The position numbers and the translations under genes were made by a program. Below, in pieces: positions 33,347-42,395 of a DNA stretch of 64,000 nucleotides (the stretch's first letter is position 1; the number at the start of each line of letters is the position of its first letter). The stretch lies in NCBI RefSeq assembly GCF_023516505.1, contig NZ_JAMGBB010000001.1, positions 1,178,001 to 1,242,000 of the forward strand. Direction: 5' to 3'. The DNA comes from Sphingomonas brevis (GTDB lineage Bacteria; Pseudomonadota; Alphaproteobacteria; Sphingomonadales; Sphingomonadaceae). Below the pieces are notes generated by a model. The model saw only the letters and a list, made by a program, of their open reading frames with translations, ran no database searches and was not told where the DNA came from.

Positions 33347-35239
33347 TCAACTGGGAAAGTTAAGCTTGAACTCGATTTCCCTGAAGCGTGGGTCGCGCCG
33401 GATCGGGTCAAGGAATGGGTCGACTCTCATGCCGGCCAGTCCCGGGTCCCGTGTTTGCAGCGCCGCTTGCAGCGCCTTGAACGCTTGATCGACATCGCCG
33501 AGCTGGGCGTAAACTTCTCCATACTGATAGAGCGTAGAATCTCCGTAGAGCCTTTGCATGCGACCCAAGCGCTCCAGCGCGCCCCCACGATCTCCGGCTC
33601 GAATGGCGAGGACGGCTTCGCCAAGGAGTCGGTAATAATGGTCCGGCTCCAGCTTTCGATACTCGGCCGCGGCCTCAGCATCCCTTTTCAACCACAAAAG
33701 CGCATTTGCGAGGACGCGGCGGGCTGTCTGGCGACCGGGGGCGATCTGCAGCGATCGGCGCGCAACTGCGGCCGCCTCGGTGAAGCGACGAGCGCGATAA
33801 AGGGCGTAGGCCTGCACCTCAAGCGAAAGGGGATTTAGCGGGTCCAGACTTGTCGCCCTCTCCGCCATCCTAAGCGCTTCGTCGTGCCGGCGAGACTGGC
33901 CGAGCAGGTTCGCATAAGCGCGCAGGACAGCAACATCATCGCCCGGAAGCGCATCCGCCTTCTTAAGATCGGCGAGGGCGCCGCCAAGATTGAGTTGCTC
34001 TCGCAGGATGTTGGCTCGCGCGGCATATCCTTCCGCCAGCTCCGGAGCGATGGCGATCGCGCGGTTCACCGATGCCAGCGCCTCCCTGTTTTCCCGCTTC
34101 CCTTCCGCTGCGGTTAGCGCATGGACGTTCGCTTTGACTCTAAGCACCTCCCCCCTTCGGGCGTATGCTTTGGCAAAATTGGGATCCAGTGCGATTGCCT
34201 CGTTGAGGAGGCGCAGCGACTCATTCGCGCCGGCTTCCGTGTCGTTGAGACGTTCTGGACTTGATCGGAAATACAAATCCTGCGCGTCCGGATTTCGAGT
34301 GCCGCCGATTTCCAGGACGGCACGGTCGTCGCCCGCCAACCTGATGCTGAGCGCCTGAGCGACGCTTTCCGCGATGCCGGTCTGGATTTGCAGGACGTCG
34401 CCCAAGGGCCGATCGAAGCTGTCCGACCAGCGCTCCATACCGTTATCGCCGTCAATCAACTGGGCGTTGACGCGAATGGTTGATGGCGACTTTCGGACGC
34501 TTCCTGTCAGGATATTGGCGACCCCGAGCTTGCGCGCCGCGATTTTGGCGTCGGCATCGCGAAGCATTTCCGATGATGTGCGGGCGACGACGGTGAGGCC
34601 CGCTATGCGGGATAGGGCATTGCGCAGCTCCTCCGCCATTCCATCCGAAAAATAGGCCTGGCCGGGATCTCCGCTCAAATTGGCGAATGGAAGGACCGCA
34701 ATGCTATGGGCGCGCGCCGCGGACGGCTTCAGCACGAACCAGCCGGCGGCAACGGCAACCACGGTTGCAGCTGCCCCGCCGGCCACTATGGCGCGACGGC
34801 TGACACCCGGACTTTCGAAATGCACATGATTCGGCCTGGGAGCACCCGAAACGATCGCGCGCACAGCCGCCAGGACCGCCTGATACCGCGGATCGGAGCG
34901 ATCTCCTTTCCAGCGGACGATCGGGATCGCCTGAATTTCGCCAAAGCCCAGAGGCGGGTCTACTTTGTCGATCCGGACCGGCAGATAGGCGTGGCGGCGC
35001 TGCGCCCGCGTAGCCTCGTCGCGGACAAAATGACCTTTTGGTCCGATTGAGCGCCTGCTCCAGACGACGATCACGCATTTCGACTGATCCAGCTGCTGCT
35101 GGATCGAGTCCCGCCACTCGTCACCGCCGCCGATATGAGCATCCCACCAGACTGACAGTCCCTCAGCCTCGAGCGCCTCCACAAGTGGGGATACCCGGAC
35201 CCGGTCCTCGGCCTTGTACGAGACAAAAACGTCCGACAT
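33347..35239 (-). CDS. Membrane TIR-domain / TolB-FlgO-like / TPR protein (paralogue 3)
   Basis: 630 aa from the chosen Met. TIR domain 2-131 (SDVFVSYKAEDRVR, LSVWWDAHIGGG) with a Glu in FVRDEATRA (Glu75) at the catalytic position. One membrane helix at 150-170. A TolB/FlgO-like domain follows: IAVLPFANLSGDPGQAYFSDG, VVARTSSEMLRDADAKIAA, LQIQTGIAESVAQAL. Then come at least six TPRs. The closest relative in the window is paralogue 2. A longer frame starts at 35299 inside hairpin copy J; the Met at 35239 sits directly at the TIR domain as in paralogue 2. Confidence 0.88.
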   Translation of the reverse strand: MSDVFVSYKAEDRVRVSPLVEALEAEGLSVWWDAHIGGGDEWRDSIQQQLDQSKCVIVVWSRRSIGPKGHFVRDEATRAQRRHAYLPVRIDKVDPPLGFGEIQAIPIVRWKGDRSDPRYQAVLAAVRAIVSGAPRPNHVHFESPGVSRRAIVAGGAAATVVAVAAGWFVLKPSAARAHSIAVLPFANLSGDPGQAYFSDGMAEELRNALSRIAGLTVVARTSSEMLRDADAKIAARKLGVANILTGSVRKSPSTIRVNAQLIDGDNGMERWSDSFDRPLGDVLQIQTGIAESVAQALSIRLAGDDRAVLEIGGTRNPDAQDLYFRSSPERLNDTEAGANESLRLLNEAIALDPNFAKAYARRGEVLRVKANVHALTAAEGKRENREALASVNRAIAIAPELAEGYAARANILREQLNLGGALADLKKADALPGDDVAVLRAYANLLGQSRRHDEALRMAERATSLDPLNPLSLEVQAYALYRARRFTEAAAVARRSLQIAPGRQTARRVLANALLWLKRDAEAAAEYRKLEPDHYYRLLGEAVLAIRAGDRGGALERLGRMQRLYGDSTLYQYGEVYAQLGDVDQAFKALQAALQTRDPGLAGMRVDPFLDPIRRDPRFREIEFKLNFPS

Positions 35240-35297
35240 GCGCGCCCCAGTCATCTGCCTTCTATTATTGAATGGCGCAGATGCAAACCGAAGAGCC

Positions 35298-35327
35298 AAC
35301 GTCCGCTTTCAACGCATTTCGGCCAGA
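35298..35327 (+). repeat. Hairpin repeat, copy J
   Basis: Left arm AACGTCCGC, loop TTTCAACGCATT, right arm decayed (TCGGCCAGA). About 59 bp upstream of the third TIR-TPR start; last copy seen going rightward. Confidence 0.7.
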
Positions 35328-35338
35328 AGCTGGCGCGC

Positions 35339-36817
35339 TCAACGCAGCTTTTCGAGTCCAGCCAAAGACATCTGCCGCATAGGCATCATTGTCAGGTTGC
35401 GGCGATATGCATCCGCTGCTTCCGCCTTTCGACCCATTGCCCGAAGCTCGTCTCCCAACAATTCGGCACTGGGCTTGGCGAGAACGGGCGGGCCGAACGG
35501 TTGGGGCAATGCTGCCTCTGCGGCGGCAGCTGCGGCAAGTAATTGCAGTCCTGTATCCCTGGCGCCGTGGGCGAGTGCCGCAACGGCCTCGCCCTGGGCA
35601 ACGGCCCGGTCGAGCCAGGCGCTGCTTTCATGATCGTCGGGTCTTTCGCGCGGCATGGCGACGACAATCCGATCGCGGTAGCGGCGGAGCTGCTCAAGGG
35701 CCGCATCAACCACGGCGGCATCGTTACGTGCCGCGAGCAACTGCCCATATGCCAGCTCGAACCTGCCTGCCAGGTTGCCATCGCCGACAGGGACCGCGGC
35801 GAAGTCCGGCCAACGCCCGGTATCTACTCCGTGACGAATGGCGATCGACGCCCAACTGTTGAACAGGCTGCGCTCCGCCCCAAGGACTGACCCGCCGTCG
35901 CGCTTGGCAAATTCCTCCATCGCTTGCGCGCGGCATTGGTCGACCAGCGCCTGGCTGTCCTTGCCCTGCTGGTCCAGCGCGTAGGCGAGCCACTCATTAT
36001 AGTGGCCGCACCAGGATGCCGGCTTGCCTGCCGCGGCCCGCTGCGCATTCACTACCTTCATGGCCTGGATATTGGTTGCTTCGACCGCCTTCCAGTCGCC
36101 GAGCGCAAGATAGATATGGCTGACCATATGTTGTGCGTGTCCCGCATCCGGCGCGACCGCCGCGTAACGCCGGGCGGCCCTCAACCCCAGCGGCGCATGA
36201 GCCGGATCGTCGTAGCTGTGGATCAGATAATGCAGCAGACCCGGGTGATCCGGATGTGTGGGAAAGGCCTCCTCAAGCATCGCCGCGGCCCGCATGTAAA
36301 TGGCGGTGTCGCGGCCTTGGCTGGCAAGCCCCAGCGTCGCCAACGCCGCGAAGCTGCGCGCGTCGATATCGCTCGGATCGGCCTCGTAAAGCGCCATCAT
36401 TTTCGCATGGTAGGCGCGGTCGCGGGACAGCTTGTCGCCATCTCCATATAGCGCCTCTACCGCGCCCAGCCAGGCGGCTTCGCGGCTTCCGCGGGCCTTT
36501 GCCTTGCGCGCCTCCGGCGACGGGCCAAGCCGGGCCAGGGCCGCGCGCCCGCCGTCTTTGTCCTGGAAGGCCCAGAGCGGATGATTGTAGGTCATGGCCT
36601 CGCCCCAAAAGGCCATGACATTGGCTGGATCCGCTGCCTGGGCCCGGCGAAACGCCACCGCCGCCCGGTCGTATTCGAAGTTGTGAAGAAGGTAGAGGCC
36701 TTCGGCATAAGCGGAGGAATGTGCGGGCCCGGCTACCGCGTCGATGGCCGGTTCGTGCTGATGCTGCGCGGTCGCCGGAGCTGCCAGCAGCGCCAGAAAT
36801 AGGGCCAGACCTTTCAT
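35339..36817 (-). CDS. Secreted TPR-repeat protein
   Basis: 492 aa. A signal peptide (residues 1-18, ALLAAPATAQHQH) is followed by helical repeats starting YLLHNFEYDRAAVAFRRAQAADPANVMAFWGEAM. No catalytic motif seen; AHAPLGLRAARRYA and AGHAQHMVSHIYLALGDW recur in uncharacterised periplasmic TPR proteins. The frame stays open on to 37678, but that extension runs antisense to purB. The Met at 36817 has GGGGG upstream and begins a proper signal peptide. Confidence 0.85.
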   Translation of the reverse strand: MKGLALFLALLAAPATAQHQHEPAIDAVAGPAHSSAYAEGLYLLHNFEYDRAAVAFRRAQAADPANVMAFWGEAMTYNHPLWAFQDKDGGRAALARLGPSPEARKAKARGSREAAWLGAVEALYGDGDKLSRDRAYHAKMMALYEADPSDIDARSFAALATLGLASQGRDTAIYMRAAAMLEEAFPTHPDHPGLLHYLIHSYDDPAHAPLGLRAARRYAAVAPDAGHAQHMVSHIYLALGDWKAVEATNIQAMKVVNAQRAAAGKPASWCGHYNEWLAYALDQQGKDSQALVDQCRAQAMEEFAKRDGGSVLGAERSLFNSWASIAIRHGVDTGRWPDFAAVPVGDGNLAGRFELAYGQLLAARNDAAVVDAALEQLRRYRDRIVVAMPRERPDDHESSAWLDRAVAQGEAVAALAHGARDTGLQLLAAAAAAEAALPQPFGPPVLAKPSAELLGDELRAMGRKAEAADAYRRNLTMMPMRQMSLAGLEKLR

Positions 36818-37003
36818 GCAGCATCCCCCACCGTTCGGTCGAAGGCTACGCCGCGCCCAATTGCGGTTCAAGGTGCACCCCGGTTTCGGGCGACCTGGCG
36901 TCCACGTTTCACCCTTATCTGTCATAAGCTGCGCCCAATCGTTGCCCCCTCGCTCTGCCCTTGCTAGGCGCGCCGTCTGATTTGCCGACAGACAAGGAAC
37001 GAC

Positions 37004-38323
37004 ATGGTCCCCCGCTATTCCCGTCCCGCGATGACCGCCATCTGGTCGGCCGAGAACCGCTACAAGATTTGGTGGGCGATCGAGGTTTTCGCGGCCGAGG
37101 CGATGGGCAAGATCGGGATGATCCCTCCGCAAGACGCCGCCACCATCCGCAAGGCCTATGACGCCGACGTGTTGGGCGAAGTCGATGTGCCGGCGATCGA
37201 CGCGATCGAGGCGGTGACCAAGCATGATGTGATCGCCTTCCTGACGTGGGCGGGCGAGAAGCTGGGGCCGGAGCGACGCTGGCTGCACCAGGGCATGACC
37301 AGCAGCGACGTGCTCGACACCAGCCTGGCGGTGCAATTGAAGCAATCCGCCGACCTGCTGATCGAGGACCTGGAAGCGCTGCTCGAAGTACTGAAGCGCC
37401 GGGCATACGAACATAAGCTGACCCCGACCATCGGCCGAAGCCACGGCATCCACGCCGAGCCGGTGACCTTCGGACTGAAGCTCGCCCAGGCCTATGCCGA
37501 GTTCGACCGAAACCGCGCCCGGCTGAAGGCTGCCCGCGACGACATTGCCACCTGCGCCATCTCCGGAGCGGTCGGAACCTTTGCCAACATCGACCCGGCC
37601 GTTGAAGAGCATGTCGCCAAGGAACTTGGTCTGACGCCCGAACCGACCTCGACCCAGGTGATCCCGCGCGACCGGCATGCGATGTTCTTCGCCACCTTAG
37701 GCGTGATCGCCTCGTCGATCGAGCGGCTGGCGGTTGAGATCCGCCACCTGCAGCGGACCGAAGTACTCGAGGTCGAGGAATATTTCTCGCCGGGCCAGAA
37801 GGGTTCGTCGGCCATGCCGCATAAGCGCAACCCGGTGCTGACCGAGAATCTGACTGGCCTCGCCCGCATGGTCCGGTCGGCCGTAGTGCCGGCGATGGAG
37901 AATGTCGCGCTGTGGCACGAGCGGGACATCAGCCACTCGTCGGTCGAGCGGTTCATCGGGCCTGACGCCTGCATCACGCTCGACTTCGCCCTCGCCCGCC
38001 TGACGGGCGTCGTCGACAAGCTGCTCGTCTATCCCGACCGAATGCAGAAGAACCTCGACCGGATGGGCGGCCTGGTCCATTCGCAGCGCGTGCTGCTGGC
38101 GCTGACCCAGGCCGGCCTGTCACGCGAGGACAGTTATGCACTGGTCCAGCGCAACGCCATGAAAGTCTGGGATTCCGACGGGCAATTGTCGCTGCTTGAC
38201 CTTCTCAAGGACGACCCCGACGTAACCTCCAAGCTAAGCGATGTGCAGCTCGAGGAGCTGTTCGACCTCGGCTATCATCTGAAGCAGGTCGACACGATCT
38301 TCCAACGGGTATTCGGCGCCTAA
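37004..38323 (+). CDS. purB: Adenylosuccinate lyase
   Basis: 439 aa, full length. The fumarase/aspartase signature GSSAMPHKRNP is present, with RYSRPAMTAIWS at the N-terminus and TSSDVLDT and GRSHGIHAEP in the active-site region. It cleaves succinylaminoimidazole carboxamide ribotide and adenylosuccinate in purine synthesis. The gene stands alone apart from the PAS-GAF frame that begins right after its stop. Confidence 0.97.
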   Translation: MVPRYSRPAMTAIWSAENRYKIWWAIEVFAAEAMGKIGMIPPQDAATIRKAYDADVLGEVDVPAIDAIEAVTKHDVIAFLTWAGEKLGPERRWLHQGMTSSDVLDTSLAVQLKQSADLLIEDLEALLEVLKRRAYEHKLTPTIGRSHGIHAEPVTFGLKLAQAYAEFDRNRARLKAARDDIATCAISGAVGTFANIDPAVEEHVAKELGLTPEPTSTQVIPRDRHAMFFATLGVIASSIERLAVEIRHLQRTEVLEVEEYFSPGQKGSSAMPHKRNPVLTENLTGLARMVRSAVVPAMENVALWHERDISHSSVERFIGPDACITLDFALARLTGVVDKLLVYPDRMQKNLDRMGGLVHSQRVLLALTQAGLSREDSYALVQRNAMKVWDSDGQLSLLDLLKDDPDVTSKLSDVQLEELFDLGYHLKQVDTIFQRVFGA

Positions 38324-39130
38324 GTGGTCGCAATCCAGCCTTGCGCGCTGCTGCTGCTGGTCGGCCCGGACTGGCAGATGGAGGCTGTCAGCGCCAATGT
38401 GTCGATGCTGGGCGACGTCAAATCGTCGGCACTGGTTGGACAGCCCCTGGCGGACCTGATCGGCAGCAAGGCAATCCATAATTTGCGCAACCGAATATCC
38501 TGGCTGGCGCGCGACGAAAGCGAAGTCCAGGACTTCGGCGTCCAATGGGGCGACGTGCTGCTCGACGTAAGGGCAAGCCGGGACGAAGGATATTATCTGA
38601 TCGAAGCCGAACTGGCGGTCGAGCCCCGCCTGCCCGACGGCATCGGCATGGTAAGGTCGATGACCGACCGCCTTGAAGGCAACGATCCGCTCAAGCTCGC
38701 CGAGCTGGCGGTCCGGCAGCTCTGCTCGCTGACCGGCTTCGATCGGCTGAGCCTGCACGGCCGCGGTGGAGCCATCATTACCTCGGCCGGCCGGCAACTG
38801 CCCGCGGTTGAGGACGAGATTGTGCATTCCGTCCCTCGAAATTGCGCCGATCGAGATTCCGAGCCGGTCCCGCTGCATGGCGAGGGCCCACCAAAGCTGT
38901 TGAATCGAGCTGCGTTCCTGGCCTTGAGCGATGACGAACGGGATCGCCTCTCAACCCATGGCATTGCGGCAACCATGACGCTGCCGATCCGGATCGATGG
39001 CGAGCAGGTCGCAACGCTGTCCGCCCACCATTCAACGCCCCGCCGATGCGGGGCCGAGCGGCGTTCGGTAGCTCATCTGTTCGCGGAACGCGTCGCGGCG
39101 CGGATGGCCCGCAACGGTTGGGTTTTCTAG
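38324..39130 (+). CDS. Degenerate bacteriophytochrome-like PAS-GAF protein
   Basis: 268 aa from a GTG directly after the purB TAA, so probably translationally coupled. Residues 1-100 resemble a phytochrome PAS_2 domain (IQPCALLLLVGPDWQMEAVSAN where phytochromes have IQPHG). Residues 125-265 resemble the GAF domain: SLTGFDRLSLH, LPAVED (159-164) where PxSDIP is expected, SEPVPL (179-184), SAHHSTPR (233-240). There is no upstream biliverdin cysteine, no PHY domain and no kinase, so chromophore binding is doubtful. Family assignment is from motif alignment by eye. Confidence 0.7.
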   Translation: MVAIQPCALLLLVGPDWQMEAVSANVSMLGDVKSSALVGQPLADLIGSKAIHNLRNRISWLARDESEVQDFGVQWGDVLLDVRASRDEGYYLIEAELAVEPRLPDGIGMVRSMTDRLEGNDPLKLAELAVRQLCSLTGFDRLSLHGRGGAIITSAGRQLPAVEDEIVHSVPRNCADRDSEPVPLHGEGPPKLLNRAAFLALSDDERDRLSTHGIAATMTLPIRIDGEQVATLSAHHSTPRRCGAERRSVAHLFAERVAARMARNGWVF

Positions 39131-39146
39131 GGCCCGGGTTCAGTCC

Positions 39147-40271
39147 CTAACCGCCCAGCGCGGTCTTGATCCGGCTGAAGAAGCCCTTGCTGGCCGGGCA
39201 CTCGTCCCCGGTCTCCGTGTCGCGGAACTGTTCGAGGATTGCCCGCTGATCCTTGCTAAGCTTTGTGGGAGTCTCCACGAGGATGCGCGTCACCAAATCG
39301 CCCCGGCCGCGACCGTTGAGGACGCTCATTCCGCCACCGCGATGCCGCAACGTCTCGCCCGACTGGATTCCCGGCGGAATCTTCAGCTCGATTTTTTCGC
39401 CGTCGATCCCGGGAATGGTAATGCAGCCGCCTAGCGCGGCGGCGGTGAAGCTGATCGGCGCTTCAGCGATAAGGGTCGTGCCGTCGCGCTCGAAAATGGG
39501 ATGCCGCTTCAGGTGAACGAACAGGTAGAGGTCGCCCGCGGCCGAACCGCGGATGCCCGCCTCGCCCTCGCCAGCCACTCGAATCCGCGTTCCCTCGTCG
39601 ACCCCAGCGGGAATATTGACGTTCAATTTGCGCGATTTGAGCGCGCGGCCCTCCCCTTGGCAGGCCGTGCAAGGATCGGCGATCATTTCGCCCGAACCCA
39701 TGCATCCCGGGCAGGTTCGCTCGACAACGAAGAAGCCCTGTTGCGCGCGTACCTTGCCGGCGCCGCCGCAGCTCGAACAGGCGCGAGCCGCGGCCTGGCC
39801 CGTTGAGCCGGAAGCATTGCAGGTCTCGCACCCGGAGAGAGCCTGTATGGCAATAGTTTTTTCCGCTCCTGCGAAGGCTTCCTCAAACGTCAGTTCAAGG
39901 TCGTAACGCAGGTCGGAACCGCGCGCTGCGCTGGCTCGCTGCGCCCGCGGATCCATGAATTCGCCGAAGATAGACGAGAAAATGTCGGAAAAGCCTTCAA
40001 ACCCGCCACCGGCCCCGCCGCCGAACGGTCCCTGGCCGTTCATTCCATTCTGGAATGCGGCATGGCCGAAGCGGTCGTAGGCAGCCCGCTTCTGCGGGTC
40101 CTTCAGCACCTCATATGCTTCGCTGATCGACTTGAAATGAGCTTCCTTGTCGGTGCAGCCGCCATGGCGATCGGGATGGCATTCCTTGGCCAGCTTCCGA
40201 TAGGCAGCCTTGATCGCGGCATCGTCGGCGCCCTTGGGCACGCCGAGCAGTTCGTAATAATCCGTGGCCAT
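39147..40271 (-). CDS. dnaJ: Chaperone DnaJ
   Basis: 374 aa. J domain (1-70) with the HPD motif in ECHPDRHGG, a Gly/Phe-rich segment (GGGAGGGFEGF), then a zinc-finger domain with four CxxCxGxG-type repeats (CETCNASG, CSSCGGAG, CPGCMGSG, CTACQGEG) and the C-terminal substrate domain. It delivers unfolded proteins to DnaK and stimulates its ATPase. It lies 65 bp downstream of dnaK in the usual order. Confidence 0.97.
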   Translation of the reverse strand: MATDYYELLGVPKGADDAAIKAAYRKLAKECHPDRHGGCTDKEAHFKSISEAYEVLKDPQKRAAYDRFGHAAFQNGMNGQGPFGGGAGGGFEGFSDIFSSIFGEFMDPRAQRASAARGSDLRYDLELTFEEAFAGAEKTIAIQALSGCETCNASGSTGQAAARACSSCGGAGKVRAQQGFFVVERTCPGCMGSGEMIADPCTACQGEGRALKSRKLNVNIPAGVDEGTRIRVAGEGEAGIRGSAAGDLYLFVHLKRHPIFERDGTTLIAEAPISFTAAALGGCITIPGIDGEKIELKIPPGIQSGETLRHRGGGMSVLNGRGRGDLVTRILVETPTKLSKDQRAILEQFRDTETGDECPASKGFFSRIKTALGG

Positions 40272-40336
40272 CAGTCCCCACCCATGACGAACGGCGCCGA
40301 CCGAATGTCAGTCGACGCCGTTCGAATCATGGCCTC

Positions 40337-42271
40337 TTAGGCCTTCTTGTCTTCGTCGACTTCCGAAAATTCGGCGTCGACCACTTCTTCATCGCCCGGC
40401 GCCTCTTCCGCGCTGGCCTCGGCCGACTGGGCGGCTTCCTCACCGCCTGTCGCCTGGGTCTTTTCATAGATCGACTGGCCAAGCTTCATCGCAGCCTGGG
40501 CAAGCGCCTCTGTCTTGACCTTCATAGCTTCGGCATCGCCCCCTTCGATCGCGGTCTTGGCTTCGGCCACTGCTGCTTCAATCTCTTCCTTGAGCGAAGC
40601 GTCGACCTTGTCGCCATGCTCCTTCAGCTGCTGTTCGGTCGAATGGACCAGGCTTTCCGCCTGGTTCTTCGCTTCGGCCGCCTCGCGTCGCGTCTTATCT
40701 TCGTCGGCAAATTTCTCTGCATCCTTGACCATCTGCTCGATGTCGGAGTCCGAAAGACCGCCAGATGCCTGAATGCGGATCTGTTGCTCCTTGCCGGTGC
40801 CCTTGTCCTTGGCAGTGACGTGGACGATGCCATTGGCGTCGATGTCGAACGTGACCTCGATCTGCGGCACGCCGCGCGGCGCCGGCGGGATCCCGACCAG
40901 GTCGAACTGGCCCAGTATCTTATTGTCCGATGCCATTTCGCGTTCGCCCTGGAAGACGCGGATCGTCACCGCATTCTGATTGTCGTCCGCGGTCGAAAAG
41001 GTCTGGCTCTTCTTGGTCGGAATGGTCGTGTTGCGGTCGATCATCCGGGTGAACACGCCGCCCAGCGTCTCGATTCCGAGAGACAGCGGCGTGACGTCGA
41101 GCAGCAGCACGTCCTTGACGTCCCCCTGCAGCACGCCGGCCTGGATTGCGGCGCCCATCGCCACGACTTCGTCCGGGTTGACGCCGGTGTGCGGTTCGCG
41201 GCCAAAAAATTCCTTCACCACTTCACGTACCCGCGGCATGCGCGTCATGCCGCCGACCAGCACGACATCTGCCACGTCCTTGGCGGCGATGCCGGCATCC
41301 TTAAGCGCCTTCTTGCACGGCTCGAGCGTGCGGTTGATGAGGTCCGCGACCAGCTTCTCAAGGTCCGCACGGGTGATCGTTTCGACCAGGTGAAGCGGCG
41401 TGGTCGCGCCGCCTTCCATACGGGCGGTGATGAACGGCTGGTTGATCTCCGTGGTCTGGGCCGACGACAGCTCGATCTTGGCCTTTTCGGCGGCTTCCTT
41501 GAGCCGCTGCAGCGCCAAGCGGTCGGTACGGAGGTCGATGCCTTCCTTAGCCTTGAACTTGTCGGCCAAAAATTCGACGATCTTGGCGTCGAAATCCTCG
41601 CCGCCGAGGAAGGTGTCGCCATTGGTCGACTTTACCTCGAACACGCCGTCGCCGATTTCCAGGATCGAAATGTCGAAGGTGCCGCCGCCAAGGTCATAGA
41701 CGGCGATCGTCTTGCCCTCTTCCTTTTCAAGACCATAGGACAGCGCGGCCGCGGTCGGCTCGTTGATGATGCGCAGCACCTCCAGGCCGGCGATCTGGCC
41801 GGCGTCCTTGGTCGCCTGGCGCTGGGCGTCGTTGAAATAGGCGGGAACGGTAATCACCGCCTGGGTAACGGTTTCCCCAAGATAGGCTTCGGCCGTTTCC
41901 TTCATCTTCTGCAGGATGAACGCCGAGATCTGTGAAGGGCTGTAGTCCTTGCCGCCGGCATTGACCCACGCGTCGCCGTTCGAACCCTTGACGATCTTGT
42001 AGGGCACCAACTCGGTGTCCTTCTTGGTGATCGGATCGTCGAAGCGGCGGCCGATCAGGCGCTTCACCGCGAAAATCGTATTGTCCGGATTAGTGACGGC
42101 CTGCCGCTTGGCCGGCTGGCCAATCAGGCGTTCGCCGTCCTTGGTAAAGGCCACGACCGATGGAGTGGTCCGCGCACCCTCCGCATTTTCAATAACCTTG
42201 GGCTTTCCGCCTTCCATCACCGCTACGCAGCTGTTGGTGGTGCCGAGGTCGATCCCGATCACTTTTGCCAT
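40337..42271 (-). CDS. dnaK: Chaperone DnaK (Hsp70)
   Basis: 644 aa. The N-terminal ATPase begins [22 protein letters not shown] and includes [14 protein letters not shown]; the linker ([19 protein letters not shown]) leads to the substrate-binding domain and an acidic C-terminal tail ending EVDEDKKA. It binds exposed hydrophobic segments in an ATP cycle with DnaJ and GrpE. grpE is not adjacent. The 124-bp leader before it should hold the heat-shock promoter. Confidence 0.98.
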   Translation of the reverse strand: MAKVIGIDLGTTNSCVAVMEGGKPKVIENAEGARTTPSVVAFTKDGERLIGQPAKRQAVTNPDNTIFAVKRLIGRRFDDPITKKDTELVPYKIVKGSNGDAWVNAGGKDYSPSQISAFILQKMKETAEAYLGETVTQAVITVPAYFNDAQRQATKDAGQIAGLEVLRIINEPTAAALSYGLEKEEGKTIAVYDLGGGTFDISILEIGDGVFEVKSTNGDTFLGGEDFDAKIVEFLADKFKAKEGIDLRTDRLALQRLKEAAEKAKIELSSAQTTEINQPFITARMEGGATTPLHLVETITRADLEKLVADLINRTLEPCKKALKDAGIAAKDVADVVLVGGMTRMPRVREVVKEFFGREPHTGVNPDEVVAMGAAIQAGVLQGDVKDVLLLDVTPLSLGIETLGGVFTRMIDRNTTIPTKKSQTFSTADDNQNAVTIRVFQGEREMASDNKILGQFDLVGIPPAPRGVPQIEVTFDIDANGIVHVTAKDKGTGKEQQIRIQASGGLSDSDIEQMVKDAEKFADEDKTRREAAEAKNQAESLVHSTEQQLKEHGDKVDASLKEEIEAAVAEAKTAIEGGDAEAMKVKTEALAQAAMKLGQSIYEKTQATGGEEAAQSAEASAEEAPGDEEVVDAEFSEVDEDKKA

Positions 42272-42395
42272 ATTCTCTTACCCTCTACTTGCCCCCTCGG
42301 ACGCGCTGCCCAGCGATCCGAGAAATTGGTGTTTCGCGGGCGATATAGGTCTGTGTTTTCAAGCGACAAGGGCAGCGGAGCGCCGCCCTGTTGCA

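Noticed and set aside
20709-35327. Integron cassette array (hairpins as attC sites)
   Set aside because: No integrase seen, no GTTRRRY/RYYYAAC core pairs, and genes lie on both strands.
20709-35327. CRISPR array made from the hairpin copies
   Set aside because: Copies are hundreds to thousands of bases apart with genes between, and no cas genes are present.
36818-37678. N-terminal extension of the secreted TPR gene
   Set aside because: It runs antisense to purB and lies before a clean signal peptide and SD at 36817.
40616-41935. Long plus-strand open frame antisense to dnaK
   Set aside because: High-GC shadow of dnaK; the composition is charged and repetitive with no domain.
42272-42395. 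Heat-shock sigma-32 promoter before dnaK (CTTGAA and CTATAT)
   Set aside because: Only about 9 bases separate CTTGAA from the -10-like box, shorter than the usual sigma-32 spacing, so it is not called.
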